Below are positions 25,827-33,994 of a DNA stretch of 64,000 bases, in pieces (the first letter of the stretch is position 1; every line of letters begins with the position of its first letter). Under the pieces are notes generated by a model. It had not been told where the DNA came from and searched no databases. It was given only the letters and a program-made list of their open reading frames with translations. The DNA is from Ancylothrix sp. D3o (lineage in GTDB: Bacteria > Cyanobacteriota > Cyanobacteriia > Cyanobacteriales > Oscillatoriaceae): the NCBI RefSeq assembly GCF_025370775.1, contig NZ_JAMXEX010000001.1:868001-932000 (forward strand), written 5' to 3'. Made by a program: the position numbers and the translations under genes.

Positions 25827-26981
25827 GTGAACTCTTCTCAACAACAACCCATCAAAAAAATTGGCATCATAGGCGGCGGACAACTCGCCTGGATGATGGC
25901 CGGTGCCGCCCAAAAACTCAACATTGAACTCTTCATCCAAACCCCCAAAAACACAGATCCAGCCGTCTCCATCGCCACAAACAGCATTTTTGCCCCCATC
26001 GACGACGCCAACGCCACAGCCCAAATAGCCGGCCTCTGCGATGTCATCACCTTTGAAAACGAATTCGTCAACCTCGAAGCCCTCAACCAACTGGCCCAAA
26101 CCGGCACCCTTTTCCGTCCCAGCCTCAACACCCTCGAACCAATCCTTGACAAATATCATCAAAGATGCTTCATGCGAGACATCGGATTGCCGGTGCCGCA
26201 ATTCCTAAGCTGGGACAGCCCCACAACCCCACAACCTCTCAGCTATCCCCTAGTAATGAAAGCCCGCCGGCACGGATACGACGGCCAAGGCACCATCATC
26301 CTCAAAAACCCCCAAGATTTAGAAACTACCTGGAAAAGCTGGGGTTGTCCCTCTGTTCTGCTCGAAGAATTCATTCCCTTTGAACAAGAACTCGCCATCA
26401 TCGCGGCGCGTTTCCCCAACGGCGAAATCGCCATTTACCCAATTGTTGAAACACAACAAGAAAACCAAGTCTGCCGGCGCGTCATCGCCCCCGCCACTCT
26501 CACTGCCGAAAAAACAACCGAAATCGAACAAATCGCCCGCACCCTGCTTGAAAATCTCCAAGCCATCGGCATTTTTGGCATCGAATTATTTTTAACCAAA
26601 CAAGGCAAAGTTTTAGTGAACGAAGTTGCCCCGCGCACCCACAACTCCGGCCACTTCAGCCTCGATGCCTGCGAAACTTCCCAATTTGAGCAACACTTGC
26701 GGGCTGTCTGCGGACTTGCACCCGGCCAAACCACTCTCAACAGTGCCGGTGCCGTTATGGTTAATCTCTTGGGTTACGAAACTTGCCAAAACTCCTATCT
26801 GGAAAAACGCCAGCGCATCGCAGACATCCCCAACGCCTACCTGCACTGGTACGGCAAAACTGAATCCCGCCCCGGTCGCAAACTCGGCCACGTTACTGTT
26901 CTTCTCAACTCTGAACCGTCCGAACTGCGTCAACAAGCCCTCGAAATTTCCCACCAAATCGAAAGTATCTGGTATCCGTAA
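25827..26981 (+). CDS. purK: 5-(carboxyamino)imidazole ribonucleotide synthase PurK
   Basis: ATP-grasp enzyme that carboxylates AIR with bicarbonate in purine synthesis. The 384-residue protein opens with the dinucleotide-like 'IGIIGGGQLAWMMA'. It contains 'KARRHGYDGQGT' in the ATP-grasp core, 'LLEEFIPFEQELAII' and the metal-binding 'VNEVAPRTHNSGH'. It starts with GTG at 25827 (MNSSQQQ). The 6S RNA gene lies immediately downstream, an arrangement known in other cyanobacteria. Confidence 0.96.
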   Translation: MNSSQQQPIKKIGIIGGGQLAWMMAGAAQKLNIELFIQTPKNTDPAVSIATNSIFAPIDDANATAQIAGLCDVITFENEFVNLEALNQLAQTGTLFRPSLNTLEPILDKYHQRCFMRDIGLPVPQFLSWDSPTTPQPLSYPLVMKARRHGYDGQGTIILKNPQDLETTWKSWGCPSVLLEEFIPFEQELAIIAARFPNGEIAIYPIVETQQENQVCRRVIAPATLTAEKTTEIEQIARTLLENLQAIGIFGIELFLTKQGKVLVNEVAPRTHNSGHFSLDACETSQFEQHLRAVCGLAPGQTTLNSAGAVMVNLLGYETCQNSYLEKRQRIADIPNAYLHWYGKTESRPGRKLGHVTVLLNSEPSELRQQALEISHQIESIWYP

Positions 26982-27025
26982 CTTTCGGTGATGATTTTAA
27001 CCCCCTAACCCAACCCCAGCCCCCC

Positions 27026-27053
27026 TTGCCAAAATTTGCAAATGTATTACAAT
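27026..27053 (+). promoter_or_regulatory. Promoter of the 6S RNA gene
   Basis: TTGCCA (27026-27031) and TACAAT (27048-27053) are separated by 16 bases. Each differs from consensus at one position. The predicted start near 27060 coincides with the 5' side of the RNA closing stem. Confidence 0.6.
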
Positions 27054-27059
27054 AGAGAA

Positions 27060-27250
27060 AGATTCGCTGAACCGTTGGTGACTGCCAATAATGTTTTTTG
27101 ATCTATGCTTTGTCTTATAAGGGAGCCATCAAAAAATAACCGACGGCAGTAGACCGGCCACAGTAGCCGGAAACTTTAAGTCGGATGCCTTGGCACCCAC
27201 CTGGTTTAACCAGGTCAAAAACTGAGGTAAAACGGCGATTCGGTAAATCT
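27060..27250 (+). ncRNA. ssaA: 6S RNA (6Sa RNA), RNA polymerase regulator
   Basis: About 190 bases directly after purK. The ends pair (AGATT/AATCT and ACCG/CGGT), giving a closing stem. Inside are hairpins CCGGC...GCCGG (27153-27169) and CCTGG-TTTAA-CCAGG near 27200. The block 'TTGGCACCCACCTGG' is one I recall from cyanobacterial 6S RNAs. 6S RNA mimics an open promoter and sequesters RNA polymerase holoenzyme. Location next to purK, length and closing stem all agree. Exact ends are estimates; a covariance search with the Rfam 6S model would settle it. Confidence 0.75.
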
Positions 27251-27260
27251 AAAAGCATTT

Positions 27261-27319
27261 TCTCCCCTGTCGGCATCGCTAACTCGCATCACGCGAAAGC
27301 GAACGGCAGGGGAGATTTT
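27261..27319 (+). terminator. Intrinsic terminator after the 6S RNA gene
   Basis: TCTCCCCTG and CAGGGGAGA form a strong nine-base stem, with an inner GTCGGCATCGC/GCGAACGGC extension, followed by TTTT. It ends the purK-6S transcription region ahead of the convergent rpsF gene. Confidence 0.75.
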
Positions 27320-27393
27320 AATATCAACGAGCAAATTAATGAGCCGTTTGGTAGCAGCTTTTTCCCAGCGGACGCTCTCTGCTAGGCGGACTT

Positions 27394-27717
27394 TTAAACC
27401 GCAGCAGCCGGCTCTGGCTTTGGTTTTGGCACTTCTTGAGTCACTGTCAGGTAACGGATGACTTCTTCACTTAAACGCATAGCACGTTCGAGAATCGCAA
27501 TCATCGTTCTGGGGCCGGTGTAATTCATTTGAATATATACACCTTCCCGACAGCGTTTGATTTCATAGGCCAAACGCCGCTTACCCCGGTGCTGAGTTTC
27601 CAAATTTTCAGCGCCATTATCTTGCAAAATTTTCTGATATTTCGCAATTGCCTGCTCAGTGAACTCTTCGCCCAAATCAGGGCGCAAAATGTACATCGTT
27701 TCGTAAATGTCGCTCAT
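27394..27717 (-). CDS. rpsF: 30S ribosomal protein S6
   Basis: 107 residues beginning [15 protein letters not shown]. '[22 protein letters not shown]' is the S6 signature strand pair, and the usual C-terminal 'ILRYLTV'-like segment ([10 protein letters not shown]) follows. The ATG at 27717 is preferred to a TTG nine bases upstream because TGAGGA lies just before it as ribosome-binding site. S6 binds the central domain of 16S rRNA with S18. It is monocistronic here; the argH gene often found nearby in other cyanobacteria is not present. Confidence 0.96.
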   Translation of the reverse strand: MSDIYETMYILRPDLGEEFTEQAIAKYQKILQDNGAENLETQHRGKRRLAYEIKRCREGVYIQMNYTGPRTMIAILERAMRLSEEVIRYLTVTQEVPKPKPEPAAAV

Positions 27718-28227
27718 TTTCCTCAATAACCTAGCTTGCTTTCACCCACCGGCCCGTACACTAGGTACGCTGCCACAAGGGTTTTTACTTCCAAAACTCA
27801 CATCATATCACAGCCTCAGTTTTTTAGACAAGCCTCGGCTCAAAAACACCAAAGCCCACCCAACCATAATTTTTAGCAATTTTTATGGCCATTAAAATCT
27901 AAAATTTAAAATCAACCCTTCTCCTCAAAATTGACAAGGATTTCTGAAAAAACAACAACCGCTACAAAATAACTCACCCATTAGAATATTCTGGATTTTG
28001 GTAAAATTCGTGTTCATTATTTTTCACCCACCAATCACCTCAAAACTGTGAGCAACCAACTTCTGCCCAGACTCTATTTTGCTTTGAACCCGCCTGGTAT
28101 GACTGTCGGCCAAACCCCACCAACCCCACGCACTCCCAGCCACCCCAAAACCCAAATCTAAACACCAAAAGCGTATAGATATCTGCCAATACCAACAACA
28201 AACAACCCTAAAACCACTCTCAAACCT
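27718..28227. other. Intergenic region with a possible structured rpsF leader
   Basis: 510 bases between divergent rpsF and the FAH-family gene. On the minus strand, 27720-27790 can fold around GTAC-CTAGT-GTAC and a CCTAG/CTAGG long-range pair just ahead of the rpsF ribosome-binding site. The remainder is C-rich, low-complexity sequence with no coding signal on either strand. Confidence 0.35.
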
Positions 28228-29004
28228 ATGGCCCAGCGCTATGTCCGCATCCAAACTCCTGAAGCAAGAATTTACTATGGACTACTACAACTCAGCCGCA
28301 GCGTCCAACTACTCGATGCACCTCCCTGGTTAAAAGGACAACCCACCGGCACAGAACTTGAACCAGACACCTATCACCTGCTCGCGCCCTGTGCCCCCTC
28401 TAAAATTATCGCCGTTGGCAAGAACTACACCGACCACGCCGCCGAAATGGGAGGCGAAGTTCCCAAAGAGCCTCTTTTATTTCTTAAACCCCCAACCACG
28501 ATTATTCCCACCCAAACGGAAATCATTTATCCGCCCCAATCTAGCCGCGTAGACTACGAAGGAGAACTGGCTCTCGTTATTGGCGAACATTGTTTTAACT
28601 GCACTCCCGAACAAGCACAAATGAAAATTTGGGGTTATACCATCGCCAACGATGTCACAGCTAGAGACTTACAGCGACAAGATAATCAATGGACAAGAGC
28701 TAAAGGTTTTGACACTTTTTGTCCCCTTGGCCCTTGGATCGTCCGCGAATTAACACCCGGTGCTCGTTTACAAACTTTCCTCAATTCCAACCCTGTGCCG
28801 GTGCAGGCAGCCTACCTTGAGCAAATGGTTTTTTCACCCGATTTTCTCGTTGCTTATATTTCCCAGATAATGACTCTTTTCCCTGGAGATGTCATCCTCA
28901 CCGGCACTCCTTCTGGCATCGGGCCGGTGCACATTGGCGACCGCATCCGCATCGAAATTGAAGGCATTGGCACCCTCGAAAATACAGTGGCCGGTAGACC
29001 TTAA
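28228..29004 (+). CDS. Fumarylacetoacetate hydrolase family protein
   Basis: 258 residues. After a short N-terminal segment, the FAH C-terminal fold starts at 'SKIIAVGKNYTDHAAEM' (about 63). It carries the metal-binding acids in 'DYEGELALVIG' and 'IANDVTARDLQ', and the closing 'GDVILTGTPSGIGPV'. Members hydrolyse or decarboxylate 2-oxo acids such as acylpyruvates and oxaloacetate. The substrate here cannot be told from sequence. It stands alone and is followed by a heptamer repeat. Confidence 0.92.
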   Translation: MAQRYVRIQTPEARIYYGLLQLSRSVQLLDAPPWLKGQPTGTELEPDTYHLLAPCAPSKIIAVGKNYTDHAAEMGGEVPKEPLLFLKPPTTIIPTQTEIIYPPQSSRVDYEGELALVIGEHCFNCTPEQAQMKIWGYTIANDVTARDLQRQDNQWTRAKGFDTFCPLGPWIVRELTPGARLQTFLNSNPVPVQAAYLEQMVFSPDFLVAYISQIMTLFPGDVILTGTPSGIGPVHIGDRIRIEIEGIGTLENTVAGRP

Positions 29005-29035
29005 ATTGGTCATTGGTCATTGGTCATTGGTCATT
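29005..29035. repeat. Heptanucleotide tandem repeat (CATTGGT)n
   Basis: The unit CATTGGT is repeated about four times right after the FAH gene stop. Short tandemly repeated heptamers of this kind are known in filamentous cyanobacteria. A relative lies at 9806-9825. Confidence 0.8.
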
Positions 29036-29188
29036 TGTTAAAACTCTCCCCCTTTGTAGCCTGAAACGGTGGCTGTGGTTGCTCTACTGTGGGGGGATCT
29101 TGGTTATTTTTTAAACGTCTATTGCCTGTTGCTTTTTTCAGGGTGCTCTCTGCTTTGTTCTCGTTTCAAATTCTCTCCTCACCCCGTC

Positions 29189-29560
29189 CTCTGATTTTAT
29201 CGGCTCTTAATTACGGGGGCCGGCAAGCAAGCAGACTGGTATTTTGTTTGCGAGATAGTTCTTCCTCATCAATTTTATCATAGCATGGCTAGGGGATGGC
29301 TGTCAACCCCTCCCCTCTTCTTTATCCGCTCTTCAACATCAATAAAGTTTTTTTGAGATGGAGATAAATTGCAAAAATCTCTGATTTTATCGGCTCTTAA
29401 TTACGGGGGCCGGCAGGCAAGCAGACTGGTATTTTGTTTGCGAGATAGTTCTTCCTCATCAACTTTATCATAGCATAGCGAGGGGATGGCTGTCAACCCC
29501 TCCCCTCTTCTTTATCCGCTCTTCAACATCAATAAAGTTTTTTTGAGATTGAGATAAATG
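29189..29560 (-). repeat. Two tandem 190-bp units, each with a minus-strand promoter
   Basis: Two copies of about 182 bases lie with a period of exactly 190 (29189-29370 and 29379-29560) and differ at only a few positions. Read on the minus strand, each has TTGACA (29306-29301; 29496-29491), an 18-base spacer and TATGAT (29282-29277; 29472-29467). The likely transcript starts at GATGAGGAAGAACTATC, 12 bases after the first base of the -10. No ORF is seen in the unit. The same 5' motif and promoter recur in plus-strand units at 32051-32465. They look like small RNA genes or a promoter-carrying mobile element. Confidence 0.75.
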
Positions 29561-29667
29561 CAACAACCTCCAGCACTTCCCTTAAAAAAACGACAAGCAT
29601 TAACCAGCAGCTAGGGTGATTAATAGGGTAAATGTTATAGAGTGAGTTTTGAGGAAAATGCGTAGCT

Positions 29668-30384
29668 ATGTATATATTGATTGGTGGCGCCGGCATGGTA
29701 GGGCTGAATTTAGCTCAGCAGTTATTAGAACTCGGTCATACCATAGGAATTATAGACACAGACCCGGTTGCCTGTCGCTTTGCCCGTGAAAAAATTGGTG
29801 TCATGGCATTTGAAGGTAGCGCCGTTAGTACAACTGTACTTCTCGAAGCCGGTATTAGACAAGCAAACGCAGTTGTCGCAGCCTTGAGAGATGACGCCTT
29901 AAATTTAGCCATGATCACCTTATCACGGAGTTATGGAGTTTCTCATATAGTCGTGCGAATGCGTGATTCTGAATTTCTCGAAGCCTATAGACTTGCTCAA
30001 GCCAGCCATATTATCAGCACCATTGATTTAGCAGTCGCAACAATGGCTAATGCTATTGAATACCCAGAAGTAGAATCAATGATGCACTTTGAACAAGGGC
30101 AAGTTGAAGTTTTAAAACTACCCGTTCCAGAAAATTGCTATGTAGCCGGTCGTACTATTGTTGATATCGCTCAAGATCCGCATTTTCCCAAAGGTTCCTT
30201 AATTATTGGTTATCAATCTCATGCTGCCGGCAATTTAGAAATTCCTAATGGAAATACTGTTCTCGAAGCCGGATCAACAATTCTAGTGGTGACTCGTCCT
30301 GAATTAGTCCACACCATGATAGATTTTCTGGGTATTCACGCTAATCGTCTTCCAAAGAAAGAAGTTTCTCATCCAATTGTTTAA
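29668..30384 (+). CDS. TrkA-N/RCK-domain K+ channel or transporter regulator
   Basis: 238 residues: an N-terminal RCK domain with nucleotide-binding loop 'IGGAGMVGLNL' (5-15) and acidic 'IIDTDP' strand end, then an RCK-C domain (about 150-225). Such subunits gate K+ uptake channels in response to nucleotide. No membrane partner (Trk/Ktr) lies next to it. Instead it converges with a Na+/H+ antiporter gene, and the last 44 bases of the two genes overlap. It is flanked by the repeated promoter units. Confidence 0.9.
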   Translation: MYILIGGAGMVGLNLAQQLLELGHTIGIIDTDPVACRFAREKIGVMAFEGSAVSTTVLLEAGIRQANAVVAALRDDALNLAMITLSRSYGVSHIVVRMRDSEFLEAYRLAQASHIISTIDLAVATMANAIEYPEVESMMHFEQGQVEVLKLPVPENCYVAGRTIVDIAQDPHFPKGSLIIGYQSHAAGNLEIPNGNTVLEAGSTILVVTRPELVHTMIDFLGIHANRLPKKEVSHPIV

Positions 30385-31972
30385 TATAAGGTTCCACCAT
30401 ATCTTCTGGAACAATTCGCTTACGCAGGGCATCACTAACGGCGCCTTTTTCCGCTAAAAGCAAACGCCGGCGAATAGCATCTAATCCAACATTATCATCT
30501 TTTACTTGACCGGCCCGATGTTGATTATACAGATCCCGCAATATTCGCTCAGACATTGCAACTCTTGCCTGATAGGATGCCCATAACTCCTCATAAACTG
30601 CTTTTGGCAAAACACCTGATTTAAGTAAAATATCCAATTCATCTTGTGCTGCTTTAGAAGCAATTAACTGAATTTGTAAACGTCCAGTTTCTTGCATGGC
30701 ATTAGAAACAGAACTAATATTTAGCCTTTTTACCATCCAGGGTAAACTTAATCCCTGCCCCACCAAAGAAAACAAAACAGCACCAAAAACTAATTCAATA
30801 ATCATATCTCGTCCGGTTAAATTCAGCGGAATACTAACCGCCAATGCCATAGATAAAGAACCTTTAATATTGCCTAAAAATAAAACGTGTTGCCAGCCCA
30901 TCGGAATTGGCCGGTCAAACCATCGCAGTGCTGCCAACAATAGATAAACTGAGAGAATGCGTGCTAATTGATAGGCCAAAATTACTAAAATAATAGAGGG
31001 TAAAATTCTCCACAAAGTCATCGGGTTAATTTCTATGCCAATTAACAGAAAAATAAATGTATTGACGCCAAAACCGGCATATTCCCAAAAACTTTGTAAG
31101 GTAATTCGATTCGAGGCTGAGGGACTTTGCGGAAGTCCAATTGTCCCAAAAATCAGGCCGGCAATAACTACAGCAACAGCCCCAGATACACCTAAAAATT
31201 GTCCGATTTGAAATGTTCCTAATGCTAAGGCAACGGTTAGCAAAAGACTACTCAAAGAATCATTTAAGCGAACAAATATCGGCAGACTTAAGTAGCCTAA
31301 AATACCCCCAACAATTGCCCCACCAAGGGCAACTACCACCACTTCTTTCACACCTTGGGCAACGGTGAGAGAACCGGTAGAATAAACGACTAAAATTAAA
31401 TTAAATAAAACTAGGGCTGCTGCATCATTAAACAGCGTTTCTCCTTCCACAATTGTTGTTAACCGAGAAGGTACGCGAATTTCTTTAAAAACGGCAATCA
31501 TTGAAACTGTATCTGTATTCGCCAGAATGATACCGATCAGCCAAGCAGGAATCCAAGGAAGCCCTAAGCCAAATTTTACCAGAAAAGCTATAATTGCTGA
31601 AGAAAAAATAGACCCTGGGCCGGCTAAAATTGCGATGGGTTTAAAGGCATTGCGAAGACGGCTGATATCTGTATTTATCGCGGCTTCAAAAATAAGAATC
31701 GGTAAAAAAAGATTGAATACTAAAGAGGGATCTAAGCCAATTCTACGAGACAAAACATCGGTAATGGGTAAACCGGCTAACACCAAACCTGTCACATAGG
31801 AAATTCTTAGCCGCTGGGTGACAAGCGCAACAGCCGTCGCAATCATTAAAAGAATAATTAAGATAATTACCAGTTCCGAAATGCCTGCTGTTGTTTGGTT
31901 ATTTGTAGCTGGGTTGCTGCCCAGGAGAGTTGGTTGTGATACAATCCACTCCATCATTGCTGCTTGTCCCAT
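30341..31972 (-). CDS. CPA1-family Na+(K+)/H+ antiporter
   Basis: 543 residues with about 12 membrane helices (about 28-430) and a cytoplasmic tail of about 115 residues. 'VEGETLFNDAAALV' holds the conserved ND ion-binding pair. The helix usually reading ATDPV reads 'ANTDTVSMIAVFKE' here. 'LFLPILIFEAAINTD' is also typical of the family. It exchanges Na+ or K+ for protons. Its stop lies inside the 3' end of the convergent TrkA-type gene. Regulation by the neighbouring RCK protein is possible but unproven. Confidence 0.92.
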   Translation of the reverse strand: MGQAAMMEWIVSQPTLLGSNPATNNQTTAGISELVIILIILLMIATAVALVTQRLRISYVTGLVLAGLPITDVLSRRIGLDPSLVFNLFLPILIFEAAINTDISRLRNAFKPIAILAGPGSIFSSAIIAFLVKFGLGLPWIPAWLIGIILANTDTVSMIAVFKEIRVPSRLTTIVEGETLFNDAAALVLFNLILVVYSTGSLTVAQGVKEVVVVALGGAIVGGILGYLSLPIFVRLNDSLSSLLLTVALALGTFQIGQFLGVSGAVAVVIAGLIFGTIGLPQSPSASNRITLQSFWEYAGFGVNTFIFLLIGIEINPMTLWRILPSIILVILAYQLARILSVYLLLAALRWFDRPIPMGWQHVLFLGNIKGSLSMALAVSIPLNLTGRDMIIELVFGAVLFSLVGQGLSLPWMVKRLNISSVSNAMQETGRLQIQLIASKAAQDELDILLKSGVLPKAVYEELWASYQARVAMSERILRDLYNQHRAGQVKDDNVGLDAIRRRLLLAEKGAVSDALRKRIVPEDMVEPYIKQLDEKLLSLEDD

Positions 31973-32050
31973 AAACTCGCTTTTTTCCCAGAAGTTGAGA
32001 GATTAACTACTGTTTGAGTCTACTACAAACCATTGATTATGTTTGAAAAA

Positions 32051-32470
32051 CCGGCTTTCTTTAATAACCTCCATTTCTTTTAAACAGCCGGTGTTTTAAA
32101 ATCTATGTTTCTTGAAAAATGGTCGGTTTAAGAGTGAATTTCGCTTGACAACTCCCAACCGGGTATGATATGATAAAATCGATAAGGAAGAACTATCTCC
32201 AAATAAGCACCTCTAATGCTAGAGGCCGGTTAACCCTAATTGATAACTGCCAACTTGAGAAACCGGCTTTCTTTAATAACCCCGATTTCTTTTAAACAGC
32301 CGATGTTTTAAAATCTAGGTTTCTTGAAAAATAGCCGGTTTAAGAAGAGATTGGTATTGACAAGAGCCTAGCGGGTATGCTATGCTAAAATTGATAAGGA
32401 AGAACTATCGCAAAATAAAGCCAGTAATGTTAGAGGCCGGTTAACCCTATTTGATAGCTGCCAACAAACA
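32051..32470 (+). repeat. Two tandem 212-bp units, each with a plus-strand promoter
   Basis: Copies start at CCGGCTTTCTTTAATAACC (32051 and 32263; period 212). Each has TTGACA (32145-32150; 32357-32362), an 18-base spacer, and TATGAT (32169-32174) or TATGCT (32381-32386). Then, at 32181 and 32393, comes GATAAGGAAGAACTATC. Copy one next has the hairpin CCTCTA-ATGC-TAGAGG. Both share 'AGAGGCCGGTTAACCCTA'. The promoter and 17-base start are shared with the oppositely oriented units at 29189-29560; the rest has diverged. No coding frame is seen. Confidence 0.72.
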
Positions 32471-32513
32471 ACCTGAATAAACCTGCCCCGCCTCTGAACA
32501 AATTTTCAAAGCT

Positions 32514-32584
32514 GTAGTCAAAAGTCAAAAGTCATCGTTGAAAAGAAAAAATAACTCAACAACAAATGACAAATGACAAATGAC
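32514..32584. repeat. Heptamer repeats (TCAAAAG and AAATGAC)
   Basis: AGTCAAAAGTCAAAAGTCAT is followed by AAATGACAAATGACAAATGAC just past the Tic20 gene stop. They are the same kind of short tandem heptamers as at 29005. Confidence 0.7.
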
Positions 32585-32587
32585 TAA

Positions 32588-33064
32588 TCAGCGAATCTGC
32601 ATATGAACCGCGTCAGAAATGGTAGGAATTTCGGCATACAGACCCCGGAAAGACTGGACAACAGAATAGATCACAGCCGCCAAAAGACCCAAGAAAATCA
32701 TATTAAACAGAATCTCGATAACAAATTGAACTTGCAAGCCCCTCGCTAAAATAGGCACAACCAAACTGCACAAGATCAAAATAATATCAATTAAAATTGC
32801 CTGCATGGTGTTAAAGCGAATAAAGTGATTAATACTTTCATTCCTGACCACCAAAAGAAAAAGAGCAAAAAACACAATAAACCCAGCAAAAGGAATACTG
32901 TTATATAAATTAATCACCGGCAGAATCGGCAAAAAAATAAGCCCCAAAGCCGGAAACTGGGCAAACAGAAATTTTCCAAACCCTATCCCATCAGCCAAAG
33001 GAAGCAAATAAGGTAAAGCCGCAAAAATACGTTCAGAAACAGTAGTAGTCCCGCGCCAAGACAT
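32588..33064 (-). CDS. Tic20-family membrane protein
   Basis: 158 residues beginning MSWRGTTTVSERIFAALPYL, with four membrane helices (about 10-30, 53-72, 86-108, 118-140). 'ISERIFAALPYLLPLADG'-type starts and 'HFIRFNTMQAILIDI' are diagnostic of cyanobacterial Tic20 homologues. These are related to the chloroplast import channel subunit; the bacterial role is unclear. GGAGG lies at a good distance before the ATG. Confidence 0.93.
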   Translation of the reverse strand: MSWRGTTTVSERIFAALPYLLPLADGIGFGKFLFAQFPALGLIFLPILPVINLYNSIPFAGFIVFFALFLLVVRNESINHFIRFNTMQAILIDIILILCSLVVPILARGLQVQFVIEILFNMIFLGLLAAVIYSVVQSFRGLYAEIPTISDAVHMQIR

Positions 33065-33293
33065 GAGCTATCCTCCAAAGTAAATCGCTTATTCGATGAT
33101 ACCATTTGGCAAAAAGAATCATAGGAATCAAATAAGAAAGCCATCAGCCTCCTTATTGGTTAAAATTTAAAAACTCAAATTTAAAATCCTATGAGTCCTA
33201 AACTCAGGATAGCGCAATCACAAAAACACTCCCGGCTACCATCCCCGCCTTAACCTGTAGCCAGACAAAACACTGAAATCAACCGGCCCGCAC

Positions 33294-33491
33294 TCAGCCA
33301 ATATTAGCAACACGAAAACCCATTTGGCACTGGTATTGCTCAGGCTGGCTTTCAGTTGGCGTACGAACAGGACTACCGCAGCCAAGTTGACCTTGACGAG
33401 AACGCGGTTGACCACTGTGATCCGCCATCAAACAGCCTTGACAAACAGCTTGCGAAGAAATAATCTGGTCATCCATCAAAATCACAAACAT
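33294..33491 (-). CDS. Small four-cysteine protein, probably metal-binding
   Basis: 65 residues: MFVILMDDQIISSQAVCQGC..., ending GFRVANIG. It has a CxxC (CQGC), a later Cys-Gly and a final Cys (QYQCQMGF), a zinc-ribbon-like set. The ATG at 33491 is chosen over an upstream extension because GGAGGTG lies five to six bases before it. I think similar small cyanobacterial proteins exist but cannot name a family. It lies 230 bases upstream of Tic20 on the same strand. Confidence 0.7.
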   Translation of the reverse strand: MFVILMDDQIISSQAVCQGCLMADHSGQPRSRQGQLGCGSPVRTPTESQPEQYQCQMGFRVANIG

Positions 33492-33784
33492 CACACACCT
33501 CCGGCGTAGTAAGTTCCCGTAGCCAGCCAAAAGAGGCTAAAGTGAACTTAGTTAATTACCAGCTTGGGCTGAGTTTATTTTATGCGAGTCTTCAAAGAAA
33601 ATCCGTAATTTATAACACAGCTTAATGTATTCCAGATAACGAGTCAGCTTGATTGCCGTTAATCAGCGCTCAGAAGTTTTTTAGTTTTTCTCCCCATTAC
33701 CAAAATAGATGAACTTGCCAACCAGCATTTAAGCCTTAAGCCGCAAATCTTAAATTTCAACACCTAACCATTAACTCTTGAGTG

Positions 33785-33813
33785 ATGACAAATTTCCAAA
33801 AAAACGATATAAT
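33785..33813 (+). promoter_or_regulatory. Promoter upstream of the glyA leader
   Basis: ATGACA (33785-33790) and a perfect TATAAT (33808-33813) are separated by 17 bases. The predicted start, about 33820, lies some 175 bases before the glyA start codon, leaving a long leader. Confidence 0.65.
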
Positions 33814-33814
33814 A

Positions 33815-33977
33815 AAACGTTTTGGAAGACATTTGTCGGCATCAAGGTAGAGCCCTCGACACGACAGAAAGCTCCACATATCTATGACGCGGGACTGCTC
33901 GCCCCTGTAGTGCCCCGGCCTCGCTGACGCAAGCTAGGAGCAACAGCACCCATACTCGCTTGAAACCAAAACGTTTT
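33815..33977 (+). promoter_or_regulatory. Structured leader of glyA enclosed by a 12-bp stem
   Basis: AAAACGTTTTGG (33815-33826) and CCAAAACGTTTT (33966-33977) are perfectly complementary and enclose about 139 bases of GC-richer sequence with further potential stems (CTGCTC/GGAGCA). The second arm ends nine bases before the glyA ribosome-binding site (AAGGA). This is the layout of a cis-regulatory RNA. It does not match the glycine or THF riboswitch consensus as I remember them. Confidence 0.5.
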
Positions 33978-33994
33978 TATCCAAGGAAATCCCT

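Noticed and set aside
27185-27385. 66-codon frame after purK
   Set aside because: It lies across the 6S RNA and its terminator. The codons show no protein-like pattern.
33815-33977. Signal recognition particle RNA in the glyA leader
   Set aside because: The conserved GGAAG/AGCAG apical loop of bacterial SRP RNA is missing, and the element is positioned as a leader of glyA.
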